Assembly (NCBI RefSeq): GCF_003008515.1
Contig: NZ_CP027668.1
Coordinates: 3,513,001 to 3,577,000, forward strand
Source of the DNA: Phreatobacter cathodiphilus
Lineage (GTDB): Bacteria; Pseudomonadota; Alphaproteobacteria; Rhizobiales; Phreatobacteraceae
DNA: 64,000 bases
Direction of reading: 5' to 3'
Positions 35,072 through 42,881 of the stretch are shown piece by piece (position 1 is the stretch's first letter; each line of letters opens with the position of its first letter). A program made the position numbers and the translations under genes. The notes beneath the pieces were generated by a model. That model searched no databases and was not told the origin of the DNA. It saw nothing but the letters and a program-made list of their open reading frames with translations.

Positions 35072-35476
35072 TCAGCGGCGACGGATGACCCTGTCCGGGT
35101 TCTCTTCGTAGGGCGGCGTGTAGATGACGAGGACGCGCACCGGCGTCTCGCTGGTCACGGTGAACACGTGTTCCATCCCCGCCGGGAAGAAGCAGGAATC
35201 GCCCGGCTTCATGGCGAAGCGCTGGCCGTCGACCTCGGCCTCGGCGGCGCCCTCCAAGAGATAGCAGATCTGGTCGATGCCGGGATGGGCGTGGGGGAGC
35301 GCGCCGTTTCCCTTCTCGATCGTGCCGACCAGCATCTCCACCGATTCCGCGCCCACCGTCTCGCGGCTGATCAGCCGGCGGTTCAGCGTGCCGGTATGGT
35401 TGGCGGGGTGGTAGCCCTGAACGTCCTCCTCGCGGACGTGGTATCGGCGCTGCGCGCGCCCGGCCGAAGCCGTCAT
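35072..35476 (-). CDS. Cupin domain protein
   Basis: This 134-residue protein has a single cupin barrel. Metal-binding residues are H-A-H-P-G-I-D-Q near 83-90 with a second-motif histidine in P-A-G-M-E-H-V near 116. The ATG follows GGGAGGA at a good distance. It is probably the first gene of the leftward run of receptor, acyl-CoA dehydrogenase and E1 subunits, and could be a small regulatory or catalytic cupin. The function is not defined. Confidence 0.85.
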   Translation of the reverse strand: MTASAGRAQRRYHVREEDVQGYHPANHTGTLNRRLISRETVGAESVEMLVGTIEKGNGALPHAHPGIDQICYLLEGAAEAEVDGQRFAMKPGDSCFFPAGMEHVFTVTSETPVRVLVIYTPPYEENPDRVIRRR

Positions 35477-35676
35477 GTCATGTCCTCCCGGTCACCGGTC
35501 GCCGCCGGCGGCTCGCCCCTGGCGGGTCGTTGTCGCGAGTGTGGGGACGGTGCCGGAGGTGTCAAGGCGAAGGCCGGCATGACTGGCCTCCGTCGAACGG
35601 CTTGGCTCGGCCGATTGCCGGCCGGCGCGGCGGCTGGAACAGTCGGCGCCCCTGCGCCAGCCGAACCGGGTCACCC

Positions 35677-36486
35677 ATGCCGCCGCCCATCGTCCTCGAC
35701 AGCGTCACCCATCTCACGGCGGAAGCCCGCGGCCGCATCGCCGTCTGCGCCTCCCACGGCGCCGTCTATGCCGCCTGGTACGGCGCCATGAAGGGCGTCT
35801 CGGCCATGATCCTCAACGATGCCGGCATAGGCCGGGAGCAGGCCGGCATATCGGGTCTTGCCTGGCTCGACGGCCTCGGCGTGCCAGGCGCGACGGTCGC
35901 CCATACCTCCGCACGCATCGGCTGGGGCATCGACATGCCGGAGCGCGGGGTCCTCTCCTTCGTCAATGCGGCGGCGGCGAGCCTCGGCCTCAGGCGCGGC
36001 ATGACCTGCGCCGAGGCGCTCGACCGGCTCGGCCGCGCCGACCTCGCACCCGCGCCGACGCCGGAGCCTCTCGACGAGGCCCGTCAGGAGATCGCCGAGG
36101 CCGGGGCGAAGGGCATCCGCGTCTTCGTGCTCGATTCCAATGGCCTCGTCGGCAAGGAGGACGCCGGCCACATCGTCGTCACCGCCTCCCATGGCGGGCT
36201 TCTCGCCGGCAAGCCGGAGACGGCTGTGAAGGCCGACGTGCGCGCCGCCGTCTATGTCGACGCCGATCGGGGCCTCGAGGATGCCGGCATCTCGCGCCTG
36301 CCCGCCCTTGAGGCGCGGGGCATCGCCGGCGCCATGGTCTCCGCCTTCTCAGCCCGCATCGGCGACGGCCTGTCGGTCTGGACCGACGGCTATGTCAGCG
36401 CCATCAACGGGGTCGCCGAACGCCATGGCGGCGCCGTCGGCCAGTCCACCCGCGACTTCGTCGCCGCCATGATCGCCGCCGCCTGA
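35677..36486 (+). CDS. Unrecognised protein with two internal repeats
   Basis: I do not recognise this 269-residue protein. It contains two related halves, about residues 8-107 and 153-257. Both carry A-S-H-G, then an A-G-I-S-x-L-x-x-L-x-x-x-G block, then G-A-x-V and S-A-R-I-G-x-G, and end with a G-x-x-S-x-x-N-x-x-A segment. There is no signal peptide or membrane segment, so it is probably cytoplasmic. Its stop codon abuts the stop of the ring-opening amidohydrolase pseudogene on the other strand. The duplication suggests a pseudo-twofold enzyme or binding protein. Confidence 0.7.
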   Translation: MPPPIVLDSVTHLTAEARGRIAVCASHGAVYAAWYGAMKGVSAMILNDAGIGREQAGISGLAWLDGLGVPGATVAHTSARIGWGIDMPERGVLSFVNAAAASLGLRRGMTCAEALDRLGRADLAPAPTPEPLDEARQEIAEAGAKGIRVFVLDSNGLVGKEDAGHIVVTASHGGLLAGKPETAVKADVRAAVYVDADRGLEDAGISRLPALEARGIAGAMVSAFSARIGDGLSVWTDGYVSAINGVAERHGGAVGQSTRDFVAAMIAAA

Positions 36487-37577
36487 TCAGCCCCTCTGGG
36501 CGATGACGGCCACAGGGCCGCCGCCCGGCGGGCCCTGGTGCTCGGCCCCGCCCGAGACGTAGATGTCGGTGCGCCCGACGAGGCCGGCGAGCGCACCCGC
36601 CACGAAGGCCCGCGCGTGCCGCGTGGAGGAAATGTCGGAATCGTCCAGCATGGTGTGGCGCGCCCCGCGCACCGCGCCGTCCGGGGAGGCCTCGGCTTTC
36701 GCCAGCAGCGCCACCAGCCGACCGCGCGCTGCGGCATCGAGCTGGCCCGCCGCGCCGAGGCCGAGGCGGGCGAGGGCCGCCCGAACCGGCTCCACGTCGA
36801 TGGCATCCGCCATCACCGCATGATCGACCGCGAGGTCCCCCGACCAGGCCGCCGACATGCCGAGCACGACGATCTCGTGGCCGAGAAGTTCCACCCCGGC
36901 CGAGGCGCTGGCACGGCCCGAGAACAGCGCGAGGTCTCGGCCGATGGCGGCATCGGTCACGGCCTCCGGCGCGATCTCGCCGAGCGCCACCGCGACGCCG
37001 AGCGACGAGGCACCGCGCGACAGGCCCATGGATTTCAGCGTGTCGCGCACGGCGACGCGCGCGCCCCGCGCCTCGGCCTCGCCGATGCGCTGCGCCGTCA
37101 GGAGCGGGCACTTCACCTGCACGAAATGCACGTCGCGGGGGTCCGTGAGCCCGGCCTGCCGCATCGCCTCGGCGATGCCGGCGGCGACCTGCTCGACCTG
37201 CCCGGTTCGCCCGAGATGCTCCGCCGGCAGCGGCGCGGTGTGCACCCGCCCGACGGCGAGGGCGGGGCCGGTTGCACCTTCCCCCTCCACCCGCTCGAAC
37301 ACCGTCCAGTGCGGCGCCATGGCGCCCTCCGTGCCGCCCGACATGACGTAGCAGACCGCCGCGGCGCGCTCGGGCCCGATATGGCGGGCGAGCGCCAGGG
37401 TCAGCGACTGGGTGGCGAAGCCGCGGGTGAAGTCGTTGACGCAGCCGTTGCCCTCGGTCTTGCCGAAGATCGCGAGGATGCCGGAGGGATCGATCCGGCC
37501 GGCGGCGATGGCCGCCTCGAGGCCCGAGACGTCGTCGGGGCCTGTGCGATGATGCGGTGGACGCGGGCGATGGGCAT
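36487..37577 (-). pseudogene. Ring-opening amidohydrolase (cyanuric acid amidohydrolase/barbiturase-like), frameshifted
   Basis: The main frame encodes M-S-G-G-T-E-G, K-S-M-G-L-S-R-G-A-S, R-H-T-M-L-D-D-S-D-I-S and S-G-G-A-E-H-Q-G-P-P-G-G-G, all conserved in cyanuric acid amidohydrolase (AtzD/TrzD) and barbiturase. Upstream in this frame, [10 protein letters not shown] and [12 protein letters not shown] continue the same domain. The natural start M-P-I-A-R-V-H-R-I (ATG at 37577) is in another frame. A single missing base near 37540-37545 would restore one reading frame of normal length. It may be a true pseudogene or a sequencing error. Confidence 0.82.
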
Positions 37578-37721
37578 GCGGCGGAATCCTCGAGGTGGTC
37601 GTCTGCGCCGGTTTTGCTTGACAGGGCCGGGTCCTGTCACTATGCCGTCGCCTCTCCGAACAGGACCATTTTGTCCAGCGGCCGGCCGACGCCGTCGCAC
37701 TTTACCTTTGGGATCCGACAG

Positions 37722-38012
37722 ATGTCGCGTCGTTGTGAACTCACCGGCAAGGGTGTTCAGGTTGGCCACCGGGTCAGCCATTCGAACATCAAGACGAAGC
37801 ACCGCTTCCTGCCGAACCTGCAGAATATCTCCTTCGCCTCCGACCTGCTGGGTCAGACGGTGTCGCTGCGCGTGTCGACCCACGCCCTGCGCTCGGTCGA
37901 CCACAACGGCGGCCTCGACGCCTTCCTGCAGAAGGCCAATGCCGAGGACCTGTCGCCCAAGGCGCGGCAGCTCAAGTCGGCCATCGCCAAGAAGCGCGCC
38001 GAAGCCGCCTGA
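37722..38012 (+). CDS. rpmB: 50S ribosomal protein L28
   Basis: This 96-residue protein is the bacterial large-subunit protein L28. The start [10 protein letters not shown] and the segment R-F-L-P-N-L-Q are characteristic of the alphaproteobacterial form, which is longer than the 78-residue E. coli protein. It stands alone, as usual in this group, followed by a hairpin that may end its transcript. Confidence 0.97.
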   Translation: MSRRCELTGKGVQVGHRVSHSNIKTKHRFLPNLQNISFASDLLGQTVSLRVSTHALRSVDHNGGLDAFLQKANAEDLSPKARQLKSAIAKKRAEAA

Positions 38013-38037
38013 TCAGGCGCTCCCTTGAAAATGCGTG

Positions 38038-38065
38038 AACCGGCGTCGGGGAACCGTCGCCGGTT
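38038..38065 (+). terminator. Possible terminator hairpin after rpmB
   Basis: AACCGGCG and CGCCGGTT form an 8-bp stem with a 12-base loop 25 bases after the rpmB stop codon. The T-tract is weak, so confidence is moderate. Confidence 0.4.
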
Positions 38066-38168
38066 TCGCCGTTTCCGCTGCGGCATTGTCGCGCGGCGAC
38101 AGGCTTCCCATATGCCGCTAGTCTGAGCACAGCGGCACCCGACACGCCGTGCCATCCGTGGGGAAACC

Positions 38169-39176
38169 ATGTCGTCCAAGACCCTCTTCAGGTCCAAGAA
38201 ACTCGTTCGCGCCTTCGCCATCGCCGGCGTCGCCGTCATGCTCGGCGCCGTTGCGGCCGAGGCGGCCCCGCGTGGCGGCGGCAGCCGCGGCGGTCGCTCC
38301 TATGCGCCGCCCCCGACCACCAACACCGCCCCGACCACCGCGGCGCCCCTGCAGCGCAGCACCGCGCCCACCCCGGCGCCTGGCATGCAGCAGCCCGGCA
38401 TGGCCGCCCGTCCGGGCGCGCCGGCTCCCGCCGCCCAGGGTTCGCGCTTCGGCGGCCTCGGCATGGGCCTCGCCGCCGGCTTCCTCGGTGCCGGCCTGTT
38501 CGGCCTGCTTTCCGGCCAGGGCTTTCTCGGCGGCCTCGGCTCGCTGATGGGCATGCTCGGCTTCCTGGCCCAGTTCGCGCTGATCGCCGGCGTCATCTAC
38601 CTCGTCGTGCGTCTGGTGCGCGGCCGCCGCGAAGCCGCCGACGGCCCCCAGCCGGCCATGGCCCGCCAGGGCTCCGGCCCGGCCGGCAACGGCCCCATGG
38701 GCATGCCGCAGAACCGCGTCATCCCCGGCATGGCCGGCGGCTCGGTCGCCGCCCCCGCCGCCGCGCCCTCCGACGGGATCGGCGTGACGCCGCAGGACTA
38801 CGACACGTTCGAGCGCCTGCTTGCCCACGTCAACGAGGCCTATTCGCGTGAGGATCTCAACGCCCTGCGCGCCATGGCGACCCCCGAGATGGTCGGCTAT
38901 TTCGCCGAGGACCTGAAGGAGGCCGCCGCCAAGGGTCAGGTCAACCGCATCTCCGACGTCCGGCTCCTCCAGGGCGACCTGTCGGAAGCCTGGCGCGAGC
39001 AGGATGCCGACTATGCGACCGTCGCCATGCGCTTCTCGCGCACCGACCTCGTCCTCGACCGCGCCTCCGGCCGGGTCGTGAGCGGCAATCCGCAGGGCGA
39101 GGAGGCCGTGGAGCTGTGGACCTTCCGCAGGCCGCACGGTGGCCTCTGGCAGCTCTCGGCGATCCAGACCGCCTGA
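38169..39176 (+). CDS. Tim44-like domain protein
   Basis: This 335-residue protein has an N-terminal hydrophobic signal (A-F-A-I-A-G-V-A-V-M-L-G-A-V-A-A-E-A-A). A disordered Pro/Gly/Ala stretch to about residue 95 and a glycine-rich membrane region near 97-155 follow. The C-terminal 120 residues match the bacterial Tim44-like domain (F-E-R-L-L-A-H-V-N-E-A-Y-S-R-E-D). Such proteins are common in alphaproteobacteria and act at the inner membrane; their role is not well defined. A strong terminator follows. Confidence 0.88.
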   Translation: MSSKTLFRSKKLVRAFAIAGVAVMLGAVAAEAAPRGGGSRGGRSYAPPPTTNTAPTTAAPLQRSTAPTPAPGMQQPGMAARPGAPAPAAQGSRFGGLGMGLAAGFLGAGLFGLLSGQGFLGGLGSLMGMLGFLAQFALIAGVIYLVVRLVRGRREAADGPQPAMARQGSGPAGNGPMGMPQNRVIPGMAGGSVAAPAAAPSDGIGVTPQDYDTFERLLAHVNEAYSREDLNALRAMATPEMVGYFAEDLKEAAAKGQVNRISDVRLLQGDLSEAWREQDADYATVAMRFSRTDLVLDRASGRVVSGNPQGEEAVELWTFRRPHGGLWQLSAIQTA

Positions 39177-39203
39177 CGATCCGCACCCTTTCCGACCAGA
39201 ACG

Positions 39204-39233
39204 AGCCCCGGCGCCCTCGCGCCGGGGCTTTTT
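39204..39233 (+). terminator. Rho-independent terminator after the Tim44-like gene
   Basis: AGCCCCGGCG and CGCCGGGGCT form a perfect 10-bp stem with a 6-base loop, followed by TTTTT. It lies 27 bases after the stop codon of the Tim44-like gene. Confidence 0.9.
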
Positions 39234-39349
39234 CGTTACCCCGGGGCTGCCCGGCACCCTGTTGATATTAACCGTTTGTCCATACCTGTTGAGGAAGTCT
39301 TAACGAAACCGTTGCGGTGCAACCGGTCTCGTGTTTCCATCCTCGGGCG

Positions 39350-39859
39350 ATGAAGACCGTCACAACAGAAATCCGCCTGGCGCGGAAATCCGACGCCCCG
39401 ATCGTGGCAGAGGTCCATGACGAGGCCTGGCGCGCCGCCTATCGCGGCCTCATTCCCGGCGCGGAGCTGGAAAAGCTCATCGCCAAGCGCGGTCCCGGCT
39501 GGTGGGACGCCGCCATCCGCAAGGGCAACCGCATCGCCCTGCTCGGCTTCGGCGACGAGATCGCCGGCTATGCTAATTACGGCCGCAACCGCGCCAAGGC
39601 CCTCAGCTATGAGGGCGAGATCTACGAGCTCTATCTCCGGCCGAAATTCATCGGCCTCGGCCTCGGCCGCAGCCTCTTCGACTCCGCCCGCAAGGACCTC
39701 GAGGCCCACGGCCTCGAAAGCCTGGTGATCTGGGCGCTGAGCGACAACGACGCCGCCATGCGCTTCTACCGCGGCCTCGGCGGCAAGCCCGTCGCCCGCT
39801 CGTCCGAAACCTTCGGCGACCGCGCCCTCGACAAGACCGCCTTCGGCTGGGCCGCCTGA
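39350..39859 (+). CDS. GNAT family N-acetyltransferase
   Basis: This 169-residue protein has the GNAT acetyl-CoA-binding motif A in G-L-G-L-G-R-S-L-F near residue 103 and a C-terminal A-M-R-F-Y-R-G-L-G-G typical of the family. The N-terminal R-L-A-R-K-S-D-A and A-W-R-A-A-Y-R-G-L-I-P segments also fit. The ATG at 39350 was chosen over an upstream in-frame start that adds residues without similarity. It lies between the Tim44-like gene and ppa. The acceptor substrate is unknown. Confidence 0.9.
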   Translation: MKTVTTEIRLARKSDAPIVAEVHDEAWRAAYRGLIPGAELEKLIAKRGPGWWDAAIRKGNRIALLGFGDEIAGYANYGRNRAKALSYEGEIYELYLRPKFIGLGLGRSLFDSARKDLEAHGLESLVIWALSDNDAAMRFYRGLGGKPVARSSETFGDRALDKTAFGWAA

Positions 39860-39955
39860 CATTGCCGCCCTGCGGGGTGATTTTGCAGTGCGGCACTTGC
39901 GGCTGGGGTGCTGTTGCGGCTAACGAGGCGCCACGTTTGTCCGGAGACAGAACCG

Positions 39956-40495
39956 ATGCGCATCGACGCCATTTCCATTGGCCGGAACCCGCCCGACGAG
40001 GTCAATGTCATCGTCGAGGTGCCGGTCGGCGGCGAGCCGATCAAATATGAGATGGACAAGGAGGCCGGCACGCTCGTCGTCGACCGCTTCCTCTACACCT
40101 CCATGCGCTATCCCGGGAATTACGGCTTCATCCCGCACACGCTCTCCGAGGACGGCGATCCCTGCGACGTGCTGATCGCCAACCAGCGCGGCATCGTGCC
40201 CGGCGCGGTGGTGGCCTGCCGCCCGGTCGGCGTGCTGAAGATGGAGGACGAGGCCGGCGGCGACGAGAAGATCGTCGCGGTCCCCGTGCCGCGCCTGACC
40301 CGCCGCTACGAGAACGTCCACGACATCAAGGACCTTCCCGAAATCACGCTCAAGCAGATCGAGCACTTCTTCTCCCACTACAAGGATCTGGAATCCGCCA
40401 AGTGGGTGAAGGTGGTCGGCTGGGGCGATGCGAGCGAGGCCCGCCGCCTGATCACCGAGGCCATCGAACGGGCCAAGAAGGCCAAGGGCGGCTGA
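39956..40495 (+). CDS. ppa: Inorganic pyrophosphatase
   Basis: This 179-residue cytoplasmic family I pyrophosphatase hydrolyses pyrophosphate to phosphate, pulling biosynthetic reactions forward. The conserved segment [11 protein letters not shown] and the metal-binding signature D-G-D-P-C-D-V-L are clear. The start G-A-C-A-G-A-A-C-C leads into M-R-I-D-A-I-S-I-G, normal for the family. Length is full. Confidence 0.97.
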   Translation: MRIDAISIGRNPPDEVNVIVEVPVGGEPIKYEMDKEAGTLVVDRFLYTSMRYPGNYGFIPHTLSEDGDPCDVLIANQRGIVPGAVVACRPVGVLKMEDEAGGDEKIVAVPVPRLTRRYENVHDIKDLPEITLKQIEHFFSHYKDLESAKWVKVVGWGDASEARRLITEAIERAKKAKGG

Positions 40496-40502
40496 CGCCG
40501 CC

Positions 40503-40886
40503 TCAGGCCGGCCGCGAGGGGCCGGCCGCCAGTGCTTCCTGAACCTTGACGCGGATGTCGGCGAGGCTGAAGGGCTTGGTCACCACGTCGTGGACGAGCG
40601 CCTCCAGCCCGTGCGCCCGCTCGCGCTGGTCGGCATAGCCGGTCATCAGCAGGATCACGAGATTCGGGAATTGCGGCGCTGCCGCCAGGGCCAAGGCGAT
40701 CCCGTCCATCAGCGGCATGCGGATGTCGGTGAGCAGCAGGTCGAAGGCGCCCTGTGTCTGTTCCAGGATGGCGAGCGCCTCGGCCCCGTCCTCGGCCTCG
40801 GTGACCTCGTGGCCGTCGATCATCAGGGCGCGGCGCACGAAGGCGCGCACCGGCTCGTCGTCCTCGGCGATGAGAATGCGGGCCAC
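40503..40886 (-). CDS. cpdR: Response regulator CpdR
   Basis: This 127-residue single-domain receiver is the alphaproteobacterial CpdR. The acidic pair is E-D-D at residues 8-10, the phosphorylated Asp54 lies in L-L-L-T-D-I-R-M-P, and the conserved Lys lies in V-V-T-K-P-F. The sequence A-D-Q-R-E-R-A-H-G-L-E is diagnostic. In Caulobacter and rhizobia CpdR controls ClpXP-dependent destruction of cell-cycle proteins depending on its phosphorylation by the CckA-ChpT pathway. It starts 4 bases after hpt on the minus strand. Confidence 0.93.
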   Translation of the reverse strand: MARILIAEDDEPVRAFVRRALMIDGHEVTEAEDGAEALAILEQTQGAFDLLLTDIRMPLMDGIALALAAAPQFPNLVILLMTGYADQRERAHGLEALVHDVVTKPFSLADIRVKVQEALAAGPSRPA

Positions 40887-40890
40887 CCGG

Positions 40891-41421
40891 TCAGTCCCCG
40901 ATCACGCCGACGAATGGCAATTGCCGCCAGGCGTGCGCCACGTCCATGCCGTAGCCGACCACGAAGACGTCCGGGCAGGTGAAGCCGACATGGTCGGCGA
41001 CGAGGTGGACGGCCCGCTTGCCGGGCTTTTCCAGCAGCACGCAGATGCGCACCGAGCGGGCGCCGCGCGCCATCAGCAGATCCTTGGCGTAGGTCAGCGT
41101 CCGGCCGCTTTCGAGGATGTCGTCGACCAGCAGCACGTCGCGTCCCTCCACCGGGCTCTCCACGTCGTGCAGCACGCGCACCTGGCCGGTCGAGACCGTG
41201 CCCTCGAGATAGGAGGACAGCGACATGAACTCGACCTCCGGCGCCATGCCGGCGGCGTCCATGGCGCGAATGAGGTCGGCGGCGAAGACGAAGCTGCCCT
41301 TGAGCACGGCCACCACCAGCAGTCGCTCCGGCTTGGTGGCGGCGATCTCCTGGACCAGCGCCCTGTTGCGCTCCGCGATGGCCTCGGCTGAGAACAGCAC
41401 GCGGATATTGTCTCGGTTCAT
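40891..41421 (-). CDS. hpt: Hypoxanthine phosphoribosyltransferase
   Basis: This 176-residue purine salvage enzyme joins hypoxanthine or guanine to PRPP. The PRPP motif is V-L-L-V-D-D-I-L-E-S-G-R-T-L, and V-A-V-L-K-G-S-F-V-F forms the pyrophosphate loop. The ATG at 41421 was chosen because GGAG lies 8 bases upstream; the frame extends 15 codons further without similarity. cpdR follows immediately, an arrangement common in Hyphomicrobiales. Confidence 0.95.
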   Translation of the reverse strand: MNRDNIRVLFSAEAIAERNRALVQEIAATKPERLLVVAVLKGSFVFAADLIRAMDAAGMAPEVEFMSLSSYLEGTVSTGQVRVLHDVESPVEGRDVLLVDDILESGRTLTYAKDLLMARGARSVRICVLLEKPGKRAVHLVADHVGFTCPDVFVVGYGMDVAHAWRQLPFVGVIGD

Positions 41422-41529
41422 CGGTCGGACTCCGGCGGCTCCCGCCTGGCGGGGCCTGTCCGCCATGTGTATCCCGGCGTGCGGGCGCCGTCACCACCAC
41501 CCGTCGGGATGGTCGCGGGCGCCCCGGGA

Positions 41530-42459
41530 TCAGCGGCCGGCGGCGTCGAGGCGGGTGAAGAAGCGCACCTCCACGCTGGTGCCGTCCGGCGGCGGCGAGG
41601 CGAGGCGCGAGCGGAAGGGGGCGCTGCCGCCCGGCTCCAGCCGCGGCGTCGGCGGCGTCGCGGTCCAGGTGTAGATCTCCTTGCCGCCGGCGTCCCGCAC
41701 GGCGAGGCGCAACCGCGGCAGGTCCACCGCCTTGGCCGTGATGTTGACCAACTGGCCCTCGACCACCAGCACCACCACGCCGTCGACGATCTCGTTGGCG
41801 CCCTTCACGTCGCGGAACTCGACACCGCGCAGGTTCACCGGCAGGCCGATGCTCTCGTAGAGGCCGGCGGAATCGGGAACCGTTCGCACCACGTGCTCCC
41901 GCCCGAACAGCAGGGTGGCGAGGATGGCCGCCCCGACCACGAGGATGAAGATCGGCGGCGACACCTTGAAGGATTGCGCCCGCGGCCGGCTGAAGGTGGG
42001 GCGCAGCCGCCGCCGGCCGGGCTCGGGCTGGGAGGCCTCGCGGCCGCCGCGGCGGGCCGGCCCGTCCTCGTCGGGCTCCTTCGCCCGCGGCGGGAGCGGC
42101 GGCACGTCCGTATCGGGCTGCAGCGAGGGCGAGGTCGCTTCGGGCACCGGCGGCTCGGCGAAGAGATCGGCGTCGTCGCCGCCCGCACCCTTGTCTTCGG
42201 CCTTGTTCTCGGCCTCTTCCGCGAAGGCCGCGCCCCAGTCGGCATCGTCGTCGCCCGCCTGCTCCTGATGCTGGGGCGCATTGCGGCCGGCGAGCTCCTC
42301 GGCGCCGGCGGAGGCCAGCGCGGGCTCCTCGATCGCGCTCTCCGGCGTCGCCAGCCACACGGTCCGGCACTGGGCGCAGCGCACCTGCCGACCGGTTTCC
42401 CCCAGGACGGATGTCGTGACCTTGAAGGCCGTCGCGCAGGAAGGGCAGACGATCAGCAT
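41530..42459 (-). CDS. MJ0042 zinc-ribbon membrane protein
   Basis: This 309-residue protein begins with an MJ0042 zinc ribbon: I-V-C-P-S-C-A-T-A-F-K-V near residue 5 and V-R-C-A-Q-C near 28. A long acidic, Pro-rich disordered region follows to about 165. One transmembrane helix (F-I-L-V-V-G-A-A-I-L-A-T-L) and a C-terminal beta domain (V-V-L-V-V-E-G-Q-L-V-N) come next, with the beta domain probably periplasmic. In related genomes this gene lies next to ftsE, divergently transcribed; here a 14.8-kb island separates them. Its role is unknown. Confidence 0.85.
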   Translation of the reverse strand: MLIVCPSCATAFKVTTSVLGETGRQVRCAQCRTVWLATPESAIEEPALASAGAEELAGRNAPQHQEQAGDDDADWGAAFAEEAENKAEDKGAGGDDADLFAEPPVPEATSPSLQPDTDVPPLPPRAKEPDEDGPARRGGREASQPEPGRRRLRPTFSRPRAQSFKVSPPIFILVVGAAILATLLFGREHVVRTVPDSAGLYESIGLPVNLRGVEFRDVKGANEIVDGVVVLVVEGQLVNITAKAVDLPRLRLAVRDAGGKEIYTWTATPPTPRLEPGGSAPFRSRLASPPPDGTSVEVRFFTRLDAAGR

Positions 42460-42513
42460 GGGGTTGGGCGCCTCGGGACGGTTGTCCCTCGCCTCCACCT
42501 TTGCCCAGCAGGG

Positions 42514-42528
42514 TTAATTGGCGGTTAA
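42514..42528 (+). repeat. Left attachment repeat (attL core)
   Basis: TTAATTGGCGGTTAA is identical to the copy at 57306-57320. It lies 55 bases upstream of the start of the MJ0042 gene. Together with the next bases it forms an inverted repeat, TTGGCGGTT (42518-42526), 8 bases, AACCGCCAA (42535-42543), which fits paired core sites for a tyrosine integrase. Confidence 0.85.
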
Positions 42529-42881
42529 CACGACAACCGCCAAGTCATTGATTTCGTTCGTTTCTGTTTTTCTGAGAGAACAGGACAGGTAGCGAACGGA
42601 ACGGGTCCAGACGGAAACGTTGCAAAACAGGGCCCTGCAATCCGCGCAACAGCCGCACTCTACAAACCGAGACACGCAGGAGTTATCGTGTCCGTGCGAA
42701 AGGCGTCGAGCGCGAGACGCTGACGCGCTATCATTCCCTTCAGTTAGCATCACGCTGCGCGATGTCCAAGCTGCGTGGCTATCTTGGCTTCGCATTAGCC
42801 TGAGATCATTCTTGCGATCGACACGAACGGCGAGCTAGCACACAAAAGGGCGACCCTGAGAGCGCCATCACGGTCTTTGCG
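42529..42881. other. Left end of the island, no gene seen
   Basis: This stretch of about 350 bases lies between the left attachment repeat and the first cargo gene. It is less GC-rich than the chromosome and should contain the promoter of the rightward cassette. Apart from the right arm of the attL inverted repeat (42535-42543), I see short dyads such as TTGCA-N11-TGCAA near 42617 but no confident promoter and no coding frame. Confidence 0.45.

Noticed and set aside
42529-42881. Possible retron RNA or CRISPR at the left end of the island, prompted by the deoxyribosyltransferase gene
   Set aside because: No reverse transcriptase gene is present anywhere in the window, no repeat-spacer pattern is seen, and the dyads are short and unlike an msr-msd pair.
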